Assembly: GCA_963969395.1 (NCBI GenBank)
Contig: OZ017795.1
Span: 35,135,063-35,199,062 of the forward strand
Source: Pseudoscleropodium purum
Taxonomy: Eukaryota > Streptophyta > Bryopsida > Hypnales > Brachytheciaceae
Reading direction: 5' to 3'
Length of the DNA stretch: 64,000 bases
The notes under the pieces were generated by a model. The model saw nothing but the letters and a program-made list of their open reading frames with translations, had not been told where the DNA came from and did not search any database. Positions 9,541 through 21,426 of the stretch are shown piece by piece. Within the stretch, counting starts at the first letter, position 1. Every line of letters starts with the position of its first letter. Made by a program: the position numbers and the translations under genes.

Positions 9541-12439
9541 AATATTTAGGGTGGGTTTTGGTCTTTGGTATCACCAAGATTGTAATTTTTTATTATCATA
9601 TCATTTTTGGATACAATTTTAAGAAACTCAAAAATCTGTGCTTCAAAAGTCACTTTATGGTCTTATGGTCCTTTAAGGGTTAAATACTTTAGTACGAGAT
9701 TGACTATTACTTCCCTAATTTGGCTATATTAGACAAATTCAATTGAAAGTGAAGTTTAGCCTTTTTTTTTCCAAACTTTTAAAGTTTAAATATCTATGAA
9801 AAAAAATTGAACAATTTTTATTAGCATCTTTGTTTCATTTAAATATATGGCAATTTTTCTAAAATAGAAGTCTTTATTGAAGCCTCTCATTTTTTATGGT
9901 GTGAACTAAAACTCTCCAAGTTTTATAACATACAATTAAGACACATTTTTTCCAATGTTATTGAATACAAAATTAAAGTATCTCTTTTTCTATGTATTTT
10001 TGGCTAAGTTTGAAAAATCTAGTAGTAAACCTTTCTATGTATAGAATTTGTATGTATTTTAGTGTAATTGATTTTGTCATTAGGGACAAGGGACTACAAA
10101 AGAAGGAAAAATTTATATTGCTTATTTTATGTACACTTTCAAACTATATGCACAAAATTTGGTTGTTTTCCTTGATGCTTGTGAAAATAACTGCATATTT
10201 AAAAAATCAAGTTTTCATTAGATTAATGCAACTCCAATGAATTCCAATGAATTTGTAGAGAAAGAAAATAAGCCAAGCAATCCAAATGTGAGGTTTTTGG
10301 TCTATACCAACCCAAAAAATTAGTTTTAGACTTATAGATCAAATGTAATGACATTGTCTTGATGGACATCTACTCAATTGCTAGAAGTTCCTAGGAAAAT
10401 AGAAATAGGACTTTGTTGATCACTAAAAGTGGAAAAAGATTAATAGAATTTGTTATTGAAGTATTTCAAAACCACTTTTTTCAAAAGAAATTGTGAGTAT
10501 GTGTGGCTGGAGATAATCTTCAATGGCACCTTACAAAGCTACATTTGATTTTTTCTTATTATAAATAATTAATCATCCATCATTTTGTAGAAATGGCTAC
10601 AAAAGAAATAATTTAGAGTTTTCTTTATCTAAATATATGAAATCTATTGTTATAACCAACTACACTAACATGTAGATATGATTTCAAATAAATCTATATA
10701 TGAATTTTGTAAAATTTTGGATGTTCTTGAAACATAAGTATTGAAGCTTGGACTAGGTAAGATGTAGGTTGACTTTCATTGTCCCTTTATTTTAAAGTTA
10801 TTTTTTCATTAAAAAATTACAATAAAATATAAGGTTTTCATCCATTGAGATGTTATTGATGTAATTCAAGAAGATATGAGATTTAAATAATGAAGTTCAA
10901 GTTTTGTAGCTTGATATGACTTGATGTATTGAAATTGTGTGTCAACAAGCTTGGGGTACATTAGAAAATATGGATAATGGGTGTGTGTGCATGGATTGAG
11001 TGAACCAAATGTGGCGAAAGTCCATATCCATATAACTCACTACAAAGCTAGCAAAAAAAAATTTACACTATAAAGATAGTGAACACAATTATTTGGAGAG
11101 AGATACATGGTGGTGTAGAATAAGTATTGGAGAGGATCCTTTTAGAAATCTACAACGTGTTCCACCCAAAATGCCTAGTAACATCATCCACTCATTTTGT
11201 TACACTAAATCTTGAAAATGCCAATGGTTCAAAATTGATTCAATCTTTGATGTTGGTTTAAAGTCCATCTGCAATTTCTAATAACATTTAGGATTTCCAA
11301 AAAAGAATTGGGAAAACACATTGTTTTGACTCTTCTATGGACTTTTGAAAATATGATTCAATTCAAACCCTTTGAAAGTTCAAAACTACTATTTTAAGAT
11401 CAATATCAAGTAATGCAATATGGTTTCTAGATGCCTCAATCTACACAACACATAATGAGTCATTAATGCAATAATAAAAACATTCTTTTCATTAAAAAGA
11501 CTCTTATAAAATGCTACTTAGAGTTTTCTGAATCCAATTTGCAACTTTAAGAGTTTATGGCTCTTTATTTAAAGAAGAGACCTTCTAAATAATTACATAG
11601 TTACCTTTGCATTCAAGTTGAGAATGTATGTTTAAATTTGTAGTTGCAATGATGTAGTGAATTATCTACAATGTGGCTTGCAATGCAAAGGTCTTGTTGA
11701 AAAATACACTGTGATATGAAAAGTAGTCCACTCAACTGTGCACGTACCTTAATTATAAAATCAATTAATTTCAACAAATTGATACTGAAATTTAGTTTTT
11801 TGAAGTATATTCATTGTACAAATTTTGCATATAGTCTCCTGAAGGGGTTAAACAATATTACAAAGTTCAAATGTCTTTTGAAAATTAGACATTGAAATAT
11901 ATTTAGTTCTTGATTCAATACATAATGAAATTTGAATTATAAATGTAGCTTCAGTAATCCTATTTATTTCATTTTCACTTCTCCAAAATTTATGAAAATT
12001 ATAATTTTTATAGTCATTAGTAGGCAAGGTCTTAACAATCCAAAAATACAATGGATATAATTTTTTTTTATAGATTTTTTCTTAATATAAATAAAAAATA
12101 TACCAAATTTTTGTGACAAATTTCACTATTATCATCATCTTTAATTTATTAAAAAAATTCAAGTTTTTTTATTACTAAGATTTGTATCATAAAAAACTAT
12201 CATGAAAAAGCTTAAATTTTAATTTTTAATTAAGAAAAACCAAGATAAATATAAAACATTGAAATCTAAATGGAAAAATTGTCAAAAATTTATCATTTAA
12301 TCCAAAATGCTAGAATGTTTTTTTTTAAGATTTCATGCTTGTTTCTGTAATGTCAAACTTCACCTTCTTTATTTTCAACTTCTTTTGAAGGTAATGGAAT
12401 GCAACAAATTTCTAAGAACATGATTTTATCTCATTTAGC
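9541..12439. other. AT-rich sequence with two isolated TTAA-element right ends
   Basis: Two right-end motifs occur without a matched left end: GGTCCTTTAAGGG-TTAA (TTAA 9680-9683) and CTGAAGGGG-TTAA (TTAA 11848-11851). They suggest further, unaligned members of the TTAA set. The open frames here (at most 82 codons) have no recognisable domains. Confidence 0.35.
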
Positions 12440-12721
12440 ATTAGAGGATTTTGGGGGGGTGGGGTGTTAGGAGGGTTGTTTCAGGTCCATCCCCAACATT
12501 GGTCCCCCTTGCAGTTCTAGTTAACGGCTATTCCCAAAAAATCATTCTTGAAATGAAGAAAAAGTTGAAAAAAACTACATTTTCATATTTTGAAAAAAAT
12601 TTAAAAAAATTTAAAACATGGTAGTTGTTGTGCCACATTAGTGAGCTGCTATGGTCCTTTGTAAGGTAGTTTTGTAGTTTGGGAACTCATAGCCTTCCTA
12701 GGGGCTAAAAACTTTTTTAAT
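12440..12721. mobile_element. K MITE-like element, diverged (copy K3)
   Basis: The left end reads ATTAGAGGATTTTGGGGGGG and the right end, read inward, ATTAAAAAAGTTTTTAGCCC. Length is about 282 bp. The layout matches K1 and K2 (G-rich left arm, an AT-rich middle with a TTGAAAAAAA tract, then a right arm around GGGAACTCATAGCC), but the sequence is strongly diverged. It is an older member. Confidence 0.45.
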
Positions 12722-15095
12722 GCATCGATGGAAAAAAAATCATACCCTTCGAGGTAATAACAAAATGCTCAAGCCCATGCTCCCCCCCCCCCCCCCCAAA
12801 AGAAAAAAAAAATGTAGAAATGTGAAATATAATGATTTTTTTTCATAAAATATATTTATGTTTAAATAGAAATCTTTAATGTATTCCATTTGATTTTAGT
12901 ATTAATCTGAAAGTTATAAAGATCCTTGTTTTGTAGGTAATCAAGGCATCTTCATAAAAAATTGTGTATAGGAATCATTATGAACTTAATTTTCACAATT
13001 TTTCAAAATAAATACCATTTGAACAAAATGAAGTTTTTCAACTACAAGAACTATTCCTTTTTTTTAGTTGAATGAGACATTTGTGGCTTGTGCAAATTTG
13101 GGGACTCATAGTCATTTTGGACAAGTTGTTCTTAGAGATGTAGTTGTAAAGAACAATGGGGTTGTTTCTTATTTGACAACCTAGTTGGAACTTTGTCAAT
13201 GTACTCTTCTTACATCGTTCTCAATGTAGCATTCACTACCACATGAGGTCAACTACTCACTTGCATTATTGTGCAACTATATTGCTACTACTGTGATTCA
13301 TAAAAGTTGTATTGCATGACTAGGTAGCCACTGTTGTAACTTATGTAAAGTTGTATGTGGCAAATTTCTATTCATTGCATGAAAAGCTAATTAGAGTCAA
13401 TTTGGAGTTCATGACTGCCAACCTTCTTATGCCATCCTAGTGTGCATTATTCTACCTCAGCAATTATATAGTCATCTTTTAGTTGCTTTCACTTCATACT
13501 TCCCATATAATGTATGTTTAGTAGTTATTTGTTAGTAATGATTGAGTTGCAATAGTTGAAATAAGAAAATAATTATTCCATTAATTATATATAACAATCT
13601 TTTTAAGTCAGCTTAATATGGAGCCTAGTAGCATCCTCACAATTTTTTTTCATTTATAAATTGCATTTCAATTATTTGGTAGTTGAACAATTTCAAGTAG
13701 ATAAAAAGAATAGCTAACTTTCAACTACCTAGATATTCAAGAATGACTTCAAAGGTGTAGTAGAGATAACATGGTACACTAACAACAAAAATGGTTTATA
13801 CAAAAACAAAATCTATGAAATTATAACAAAATATGTCCATATTTCCCATACTTTATACATTGTTACTTTAGGCAATATTGACTATCTACACAATGGCTAT
13901 ATGAAAATGGTCACTATCTTTATAGTACTTTGTAGATCACAATTGTTCACAATAGAATTCTTGACCATTGAGTAGCTAGTATAACCACCACCTTGCACAA
14001 GATCCAATTTCTAGCCAATTACAATATGGTGGCATGATAAAAACGAAACCTTTCCTGAGCTTGACCTTCGTTCCTTCCCCTCTAGTCTTTGCACCGTCAA
14101 CTCATAACTTGCAAATATATCAAACACCCCCTCTTCTATTGACAATACAACTAGAGAATTCATTTGCAAACCCACAAAACTTTGGCAACACCATGAAAAA
14201 CCATGAGGACAGAGGACCTCCCAACACTTTTATGTCTACAGCAACACCACAAAACTCAACTTCTAGGATGTGGTAGTGCCTCTCTAAGTTTACTTGGTGT
14301 TTGAGCAAGGCTAGAATTGGACATAAAACTAGACTCAATGAAAATTAGTGCTCCATACTACGGCTCGTGGTTTCTAATAGATGATGTGGAAGTTTCTAAA
14401 AGTGGTGTCATAGGGTTGATGAATAGAAGACAATACTTCATGTAGAATTAGACAACAACTTTCAAGGGCAATTCATGTAATACAAAAACCCATATTCAAC
14501 TTGCCATTACAATTGTCTTACACAATAGAGTTATTATGACTAGTAAAAAACAAGTTCTACAACATTTTGACTAAAAAATGACAATCATTTTATATTTGTA
14601 GTTGTTTCCTAGTTGAATTTAGCATTTGTGTAACTATAGTTGTAGTCATTTTTTAGTCAAATTTAGTTTTTATGTAACTAGAGATTGACACTGTAGATTC
14701 CATAGAGGATAGACTTATCTACATTGACAACTATGATGAACATTGGATGGAAATGGCTCACATTAATTTTGAATTTGAACTCTAATACACTCCCACAATT
14801 GTACACTTCTTTCTATAATTGCTTTGCAACTAAAACACTACATCTAGGTAAAATTTGGTGCTATTTGGTGCTAATAATAATAGTTGCAATCACATAATAG
14901 TCATATAAGACACTTAGTTGTTATTTAATTGGTTGTAGAAGATAAGTTTTTCTTCTAGTGGATGTCTATAGGTTATAGATTACTTGACACATCAATTTCA
15001 CTGTTAGGATTGATATGTTTTAATTCCATTTTAGAACAATTGACAATTTTTTTTTTCATTTCATATTAAATATTTACTTTTATCTAAAAATAAAT
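12722..15095. other. AT-rich sequence with a C fragment
   Basis: A run of 16 C occurs at 12782-12797. About 12830-13030 resembles the middle of C1 in the same (minus) orientation, for example the segment ending in CTTCATAAAAAATTG, so it is a C fragment. At about 14597-14690 a unit of roughly 45 bp with GTAACTA at its end is repeated twice. Overlapping open frames on both strands at 14034-14338 have no domain. Confidence 0.35.
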
Positions 15096-15667
15096 TTAAC
15101 CTCCAAAGTCCCAAGTTCTTTTTTCATCAAAAACCACTCAAAACTACAATTTCTATTACAAAGAACAAAAAACTTCAAAAGCATATTATTTTTTTTTGCA
15201 TATCTAGCATAGGATCTTGTAGTACACTAATATATGAATGTGTGGACAAAATTTCATAACTTTGATTGCAAAGATTGCAAGATATTTGTGAATGCAAAGA
15301 TTGCTAGATTTTTATTTCAATTCCCTACTTTAGAGATTTAACCTTTAAAAATTTATAATGCAAAGAAGTATCAAAGTTTTTATTTATTTTTATTTTTAAA
15401 CAAATGAAGAAGTATCAAAGTTTGAAAATCTAGTAAAGCAAGGTGCAAAGAAATATTTTATTTTCACTTTGAACACTAATATTTTATAATCTACTTGATC
15501 ATGGTGTCTAAAATTATTTCCACATATCCCCATATAAATCTATTGTAAGAATTGACCTCTGAATATGTAAGAAAAATATAAAAATTCATCATAGCTCTTT
15601 GCCTTAGAAACAATAGTTTTAAAGGTGTTTTTTTGGTGGAAACACAGTCATGAATCTTTAGGAATAA
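15096..15667. mobile_element. Fold-back derivative of family C (copy C3)
   Basis: The left end is TTAA-CCTCCAAAGTCCC (TTAA 15096-15099), and the first 220 bp follow the C left half (CACTCAAAACTACAATTTCT, then ATAGGATCTTGTAGTACAC). From about 15410 to the right end near 15667 the sequence is again the C left half but inverted, ending in ATCTTTAGGAATAA. The element is thus two left halves facing each other, with the C right half missing. Confidence 0.55.
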
Positions 15668-15938
15668 TCTTCTATGGTATGATAAACTCTACTTGCCTAA
15701 ACAAATCTAGACATAATGTAATTGTTTCCCACCTCTACATCAAAAAAAGCTATCATTTGTGTCAAAAAAATATATAATTCAATATATAATGAGCAAAATA
15801 GCTAAGAGAATAAATACCAGATCCCTCTAAACAATCCAAACAAATGTTGTTTGGAGCCTTGCTACTATTTTTATATAGTCTCCCATTTCATATTTTCACC
15901 GTGGAAAAAATACAAAATTTATTATTTATACTTGATGA

Positions 15939-17251
15939 TTAACCACTTAAGGACTATGCATTCAAATTTCAAACAATGAATGACCGCAAAAACATCCCAA
16001 GTACATAAAAAATGTTTTTTTTTCATCCATTGATTTATTTAGAAAATTCTTGTGTTAGTTCTTTAACATTTGTATAAAATAAATTCTTAACCCCTAAAGG
16101 ATCAATGCCTTTTTTTTGCCAAAAAACACTCAAAACTTCCATTTCTATGGCAAAAGGTTAAAAAAAATTTGATTGTTTTTTTTCACATTTAACTGTAGGA
16201 TCTTACATCTAAATATTATGAAAATGTGTGGAGAAAATTTCAGAAGTTTTGACTGCACAAATTGTATGATATCTGCATTTAAAGTGGAAAAACCAAGTTT
16301 TTCAGCACATTGTAAGACTAGATTTTTTAACTTTGAACATTTTAACTATTATCTTTTGCACTATAGAGTTTTGAGCTTTAAATCTTTATGGTATAAAATT
16401 GAGTTCAGAATTTAGAAAAATTCAAAATACTCAAAAAAACTTAATTTTTATTCTTTAAAAAATTGCTAAGTAGAAGTAGGTATGAGATAGAAGGAAATCC
16501 TAAAATATTCATATCTCTAAAATGAAATTAAAATGCACTAATCCCAATGGTGAGATTATTCTAGCAAAAAAGATTCACCTTGTGAAACTTTTTTATTTTT
16601 TTTAAATTGTTAAAATTGCATTCAGAAATGAATCCTACAAGTTATTTTTTCAAAAAGATGCTCTAATTGCCCCCAAAACAAGATTGTCCATAACTTTCTC
16701 ATAAAAAATCCAAATGGGATGAATTAAAGCTTCAATTGTATGCAAAGATATAATCTATTAGGGAAAAAAAAGTTAATTCAAAATTTAAATTTTGAATTTT
16801 TTTTGTTGCCCCCATCCCTTATTTTGAGCTTATTTGGGCATAAATTTTGTTTCCAGGCACCGATTGAAAAAAATAATAATATTTCCTTGAAGCTAATCAA
16901 TTTTTCTATCTTCATAAAAAATAAAGAAAAATAAAGAAAAAATTTCAACCCGTAGGTACTTGCCCCAAATCCCATTTGTCCTGTGAAGGGACAATGGTCC
17001 TTTAGGGGTTAAAATTGATTCACAAATATTCAATCTACAATAGATTTTAGAAGGAATTTTCAATTTTTGACTTCAAATTTTATTGAAAAATACATGTTGG
17101 TGTTCTACATGATCTTACCATATATGATCTATTGTTTGTGACTGATCATTAAATAATTATTCTAATAATTGCATTTTATAATGCATCTTCATAATTTTTG
17201 AAATTTGACTTCATTCTAATTTGACTACCCCTAATTTTTAAGAGGGTTTAA
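15939..17251 (+). mobile_element. Family E TTAA element interrupted by a C element (copy E2)
   Basis: E2 runs from TTAA-CCACTTAAGGAC (TTAA 15939-15942) to TTTTTAAGAGGG-TTTAA (TTAA 17248-17251). Its two parts, 15939-16090 and 17009-17251, match E1 in order. The intervening 16087-17012 is the complete C2 element, flanked by TTAA on both sides. Without C2 the E2 body would be about 380 bp. Confidence 0.55.
16087..17012 (+). mobile_element. Family C TTAA element, best full copy (C2)
   Basis: The body of about 918 bp is flanked by TTAA at 16087-16090 and 17009-17012. The terminal inverted repeats are CCCCTAAAGGATCAATG and, from the right, CCCCTAAAGGACCATTG, which agree over about 17 bp with two or three mismatches. 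These are the best preserved ends in the window. The interior has only short open frames, so it is non-autonomous. It is inserted in E2. Confidence 0.75.
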
Positions 17252-17307
17252 GTTTGAATTCATATTTTGAAATCAAAATCTTCCAATTATTTATTAGAAT
17301 TATATAA

Positions 17308-17961
17308 TTAACCCCTAAATGTCCAAGGCACCAAATTTTAGTATTGACAAAACTTTGAAGATAAATAAAGTTACTATTTTTTGTAGATTATATTTTTGAA
17401 AAATTCTTTTTGAAGTCTAGTTTTAACATAAAAAATCTGATTTAAAAAATGATCGACTACGATTTTTCTCTTCAAGATTTTGTGCAAGGATGTCCATTGC
17501 AATCTTGACTTTCCATAGTGTTGACAACTCTTAGAAATGAGCCTCAAATATACTAGATGTCAGAGAAAAATTGACATTAGAAATTCATTAAAAAAAAATT
17601 TTGTAGAAGAGATTTTGAGAAATCGTAAATTGATTGGGGTTATGCATGTTATGTCTTTTAACCTCATATTTTTTTCGTGGCCAACTTTTTAGATTTGACA
17701 TGTGAAAAAAGGATTGAAAGACTTTAAATCACTTTCGCAGTGTTCACACCCTTATGATCAAACACTATAATCTTTCAATCCATAAATGATATTGTTGTGT
17801 TTTCTTTTCCAATGTGATTTCCAACATATTTGTTTTATTTTATATTTGTATAGTTACAATTAAAAAAACAACTGATTCAACATATTATACTGTTGACTTT
17901 TTGTTCAATCTAGAACAAATTACTAGAAGCTCAAAAAAGGCCTTGGGCATTTAAGAGTTAA
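17308..17961 (+). mobile_element. Family B TTAA element (copy B1)
   Basis: The body of about 646 bp lies between TTAA at 17308-17311 and TTAA at 17958-17961. It begins CCCCTAAATGTCCAAGGCAC and ends GGCATTTAAGAG. It aligns end to end with B2 (28957-29601) and, inverted, with B3 (50961-51595). Interior blocks such as TTGTGCAAGG and ATTGTTGTGTTTTCTTTTCC are shared. Apart from the termini it is unrelated to A and C. No coding capacity. Confidence 0.72.
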
Positions 17962-18289
17962 CTGCTTTCACAAAATAGTGAGACAAACCTTGGGGTCGGG
18001 GTGGGGGGTGGGGAAGAACCCCTTGCTCTCAGTAGGGCTTTTTTTGGGATACACAAGAATGCCAAAGTGGTGTGAATACTGTACAGATTCAAATCATCTA
18101 ATTTTTTTTCTTCTTATAAATGCAAATACTGTAGTCGTAATTGAATGTTCCCCAAGGTCATGTGGAAACTGATTATGGCAGATTCCTTGTTTATTAACCT
18201 CCTCATTTAGAAACCCATAAATAATTGCTACCCAACAAACAACATTCAGTTTCATCAAAAATAAAGAAATCAGAAACCTTCAAACTTGT
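17962..18289. other. Transition into a GC-richer island
   Basis: A G-rich tract (about 17990-18020) and moderately AT-rich sequence. Nothing is recognised. Confidence 0.3.
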
Positions 18290-18382
18290 CCTTTGGCGAG
18301 ATGAGGATTCAATGGAAGCCTAACGTAGGTTAGACACTCACTTTTTCAATGCTGTTCGCTTTTCTGCAATGAATGAAGATAA

Positions 18383-18412
18383 TCCCCTCCTCCCTCCTCC
18401 CTCCTCCCTCCC
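18383..18412. repeat. CCTCCCT-type simple repeat
   Basis: A pyrimidine tract of repeated CCTCCCT-like units. Such tracts are common near plant promoters, but there is no transcript evidence here. Confidence 0.8.
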
Positions 18413-20689
18413 ACTTGTCCTTTATGTTTAATTAGACTCAACCGAGGCTTTAATCTTTCCCACCGAAAAGCATGTCTCTTGGATACCTTCTCCTCCTACT
18501 CAACTCAATCACCTGACTCATCCAAACAATCAATTTCACAAATCCAAAGAATGTCTATCTTTGGGTCATCCTCTGTGATCAACATAGTAAAGAATTTCAA
18601 AAAAAAAAGAAAAAACTTTTAATTTTCCATTTGAACAACCCCATCAATGCCGAATTTTCTATACATAACCCACTTTGGAGTGCTTCAATGAATAGTAAAC
18701 TTCCTCCAATTACTATGAAATTACATGAACCTGCTCCGTCTGCGCAAAGCCAAGCCAAGCAAGTAGGTGGAGGCTGGAGGCTGGAGCATCTCCTCCGGGC
18801 CTCTCGTGTCATATTCTTGGTCGGACAGAGATTGAGAGGGAAGCTGGAAGCCCATTGACCTTCAAAATATGTAGGGGAGGTTCAGGTACGTACAGGTTCG
18901 GGGAGCAGGGGCGAGTATAAAATTAGCACCCTAAGCCTAGCCTCCAGTAGTCCAGTATTGCATACTTCTAATTACAGAACCCCGGGAACCTGCCGGGAGC
19001 TTTCCTTGGGCTAATTGTTGACCTCAGTGGAGCCCGCAGACTCACAGAGTGTACAGGTCTACAAGAGCTTCAGTTCGGTTCTCATCATTAAGCGCATGTT
19101 TAAGGTAGTATCTCAAGTGAGGGCAAAACCCAACCCTAATCCCACCCCACAACCCTAATCCCCAACTGAAGGCCACTTGTGGTTGGCAGGTATCACTTGT
19201 AAATATTTTTATCTCACTCTTGCAATGGAATTCCGTGTCCTTTGTGTCCCAAAAAAAAAAAGAATAAATAAATAAATGAAAATAATGATAACCCCAGTAC
19301 CCCACCCTCCAAGTAGTTCAGTTCCCCAGAAACTGACCCCGGTTCTAAGGAGCACGATTACAAAGTTAATGGGAGCCCATTACTGGTAATCCTGGGGTTG
19401 ACCTCCTAATTAAGCCTGCTGGCTCTGTCGCCTTGTCCCCTTGGGCTGTACACTGGCAGTGGGTCAGACTTCCGTTGCAGAGCCCCTGCCCTACCCTGCC
19501 CTGCTTGCAAATGGGGACGAAGTTAAGTTATGGGAGGAAGTCTCCCAACTCCCAAGGTCCACTCCATTTCACGCTCTTCGGAGCTCAGTGGTGTCCTTCT
19601 GGCTCTGGGGACTCAGTCCCCACTCCCCAGTGTACCAATTTGCATAGCTTAAGCTGAGCACAGCACAGCACAGCATAGCGGAGCTGCTGCTGCTGCAATT
19701 CAAGCTCTGTGGGTCTGTCCTGGACTACTGGACTCCTGGCTAGCTGGCTTCCCAACTCCCCAGCAAACCATGGCTAAGAAAACAGCCGTCTTCACAAAAA
19801 ATCTACCAAAAATTCCAACCCATCACCTTATCAAAGAGATGGACGTTTCTACATGGGTACTTGTGGGGGTGAATTTGGGGTTGTGGTTGCTTTGAAAACC
19901 AGTGTTTGGGAAGTTTTTGGAGTTGCACCAGTAATTGGCCTCCTCTTTGTGGAAGGAGGGAGGGGTGGGTGGGTGTTCCGAGGGCACTGCTTGCATTTTT
20001 CTCAAAATCTCCTGGTTAATTTCTTTTAATACCAAATTCTCACCAGACACTTTCCTTCAACTTCAAATTTGCAGAGGCTACAATCTTCTTCTTTTAAAGA
20101 CATGTTGATTTTGAAATAAAACTCCAAATTTCATCACATTGGGCAAATACAAACAATAGGGCAAGGACTAGCTGCTAGGACCAATCCTAAAGAGATACCC
20201 ACCCTTGCTTTGTCTTAGCACTCCAAGTCCTTCAATGGCCAACTCTAAAGTGATACCTATGTTGTCCAAGAACATGCCTGCCTCCAGCAACTTGGATATT
20301 AGCCTTGGATTCAAAATGGCAAGCTGCTAAAAGTCAATTTTTTTTTATGAAAGTGACGACTATATACAGTATCCACCTTTTCTTTTGGCACACCGGTTGG
20401 TTGCCAATCCTACCCATTTTTTTGTCTGGTTTTGGATCCTCAATTTTCTCACTTCCACCGGTTATTTCCCAAAGGCACCAGTAACTTACTGGCTTACAAC
20501 GAACTACTCGCTGGCAGTTCTCTCTCAGTCTCTCCTGAGCATTGGTGGTGGTCCCCCTCCCAAATACAGCATGTCGCTATTCCTTGGCCCTGTATAGCAA
20601 GCCTGCTTGGTGTCGATGGTCGAAGCCATTACCGATACTGACTTCGACAACTGAATAAGCTGAAGGTTAGCGTCGTTGTTTGGGGTTTC

Positions 20690-20960
20690 GGAGGGGACTG
20701 TGAATGAGGTTGTTCTCGGGACCCCGTCCGGAGCACACGCTCGTGCAGCGCGAAAGTGCGAACTGGCCCGTCGCGTGTGGCTTGGTCCCGTGAGGCTTCG
20801 TACGGCACTGGAGGTTCCTGCTCGGCTCGCTTGCTCGTGAGGGAGCGAGGTCGTCGCCGGTCCACGAAGACGCAGGAGCAAGCACGGACCAGGCTACCGC
20901 TCCCAGCGACGAGCGATCACCAAGCCAGGCGTTGGACCTCACGAGCAAATGGCGCACCTG
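20690..20960. other. CpG-rich core of the island
   Basis: A block of about 270 bp packed with CG dinucleotides, for example CGCGTGTGGC, CGCTCGTGCAGCGCGAAAG and GGTCGTCGCCGGTCCACG. It stands out sharply from the AT-rich window. Long open frames occur on both strands across it, which suits GC-rich sequence with few stop codons more than real genes. It is not rDNA as far as I can recognise. It could be an unmethylated promoter-type island or a young insertion. Confidence 0.5.
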
Positions 20961-21125
20961 GTGGGCCGGAGACCGCCTTGTTTAATTTGCAACAACAATC
21001 CGATGAGTTCCCATGAGATTTGCACTGCGAGCCTGGCGTTGACACTACAAATACCGGTAGCATATATGCATTCCCATTCTCAAGACTCTTCCCGGCAAAA
21101 AGGAAGGCTCGAAAGACCGTTTAGG

Positions 21126-21426
21126 TTAACCCTTAAACGTTGAAGGGGTGACCCTCGACATCATCCTATTCTGTTATTGTGTGAATCACTAGCCTCCAAA
21201 ATTGTAAAAGTAGTCATTACAAGTTAAACCAATGTAGAAGATTTTTCCTTTCCAAAACAAATTTTGAAGATGAATAGTTTGATTCCTTGTCATCCATCGG
21301 ACACGAAACGTCCACCTTGGCTTTCAAGGGTCAAGGTTTTTCTTCCATTTGATGTAAAAACTACAGATTTGATGCAATTGTCTAGTAGTTGGCAAATTAC
21401 TTCCTTTGCTTTTCTCTTCTACTCTC
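21126..21426. other. AT-rich sequence with D repeat copy 3
   Basis: It opens with a TTAA-CCCTTAAACG motif at 21126, a possible element left end without a partner. At 21241-21325 the D blocks recur (AAATTTTGAAGATGAAT, then CCTTGTCATCCATCGGACAC). No gene is seen. Confidence 0.4.

Larger units (their letters stand above)
18290..21125. other. Low-repeat, GC-richer island; possible gene space
   Basis: This stretch lacks the TTAA elements that fill its surroundings and has far more GC. It includes a CTCCCTC-type tract (18383-18412), a TATAAAA-like box at about 18916 and several short open frames on both strands. One frame starting ATGGCTAAGAAAACAGCCG near 19769 is open for about 43 codons. None can be tied to a protein family, and overlapping frames on opposite strands at 20525-21016 are expected by chance in GC-rich DNA. 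It may be a promoter/5' region or a single-copy gene with short exons. Confidence 0.3.

Noticed and set aside
20525..21016. Several overlapping frames of 70-118 codons on both strands
   Set aside because: They coincide with the CpG-rich core, where stop codons are rare by composition. No domain is recognisable on either strand.
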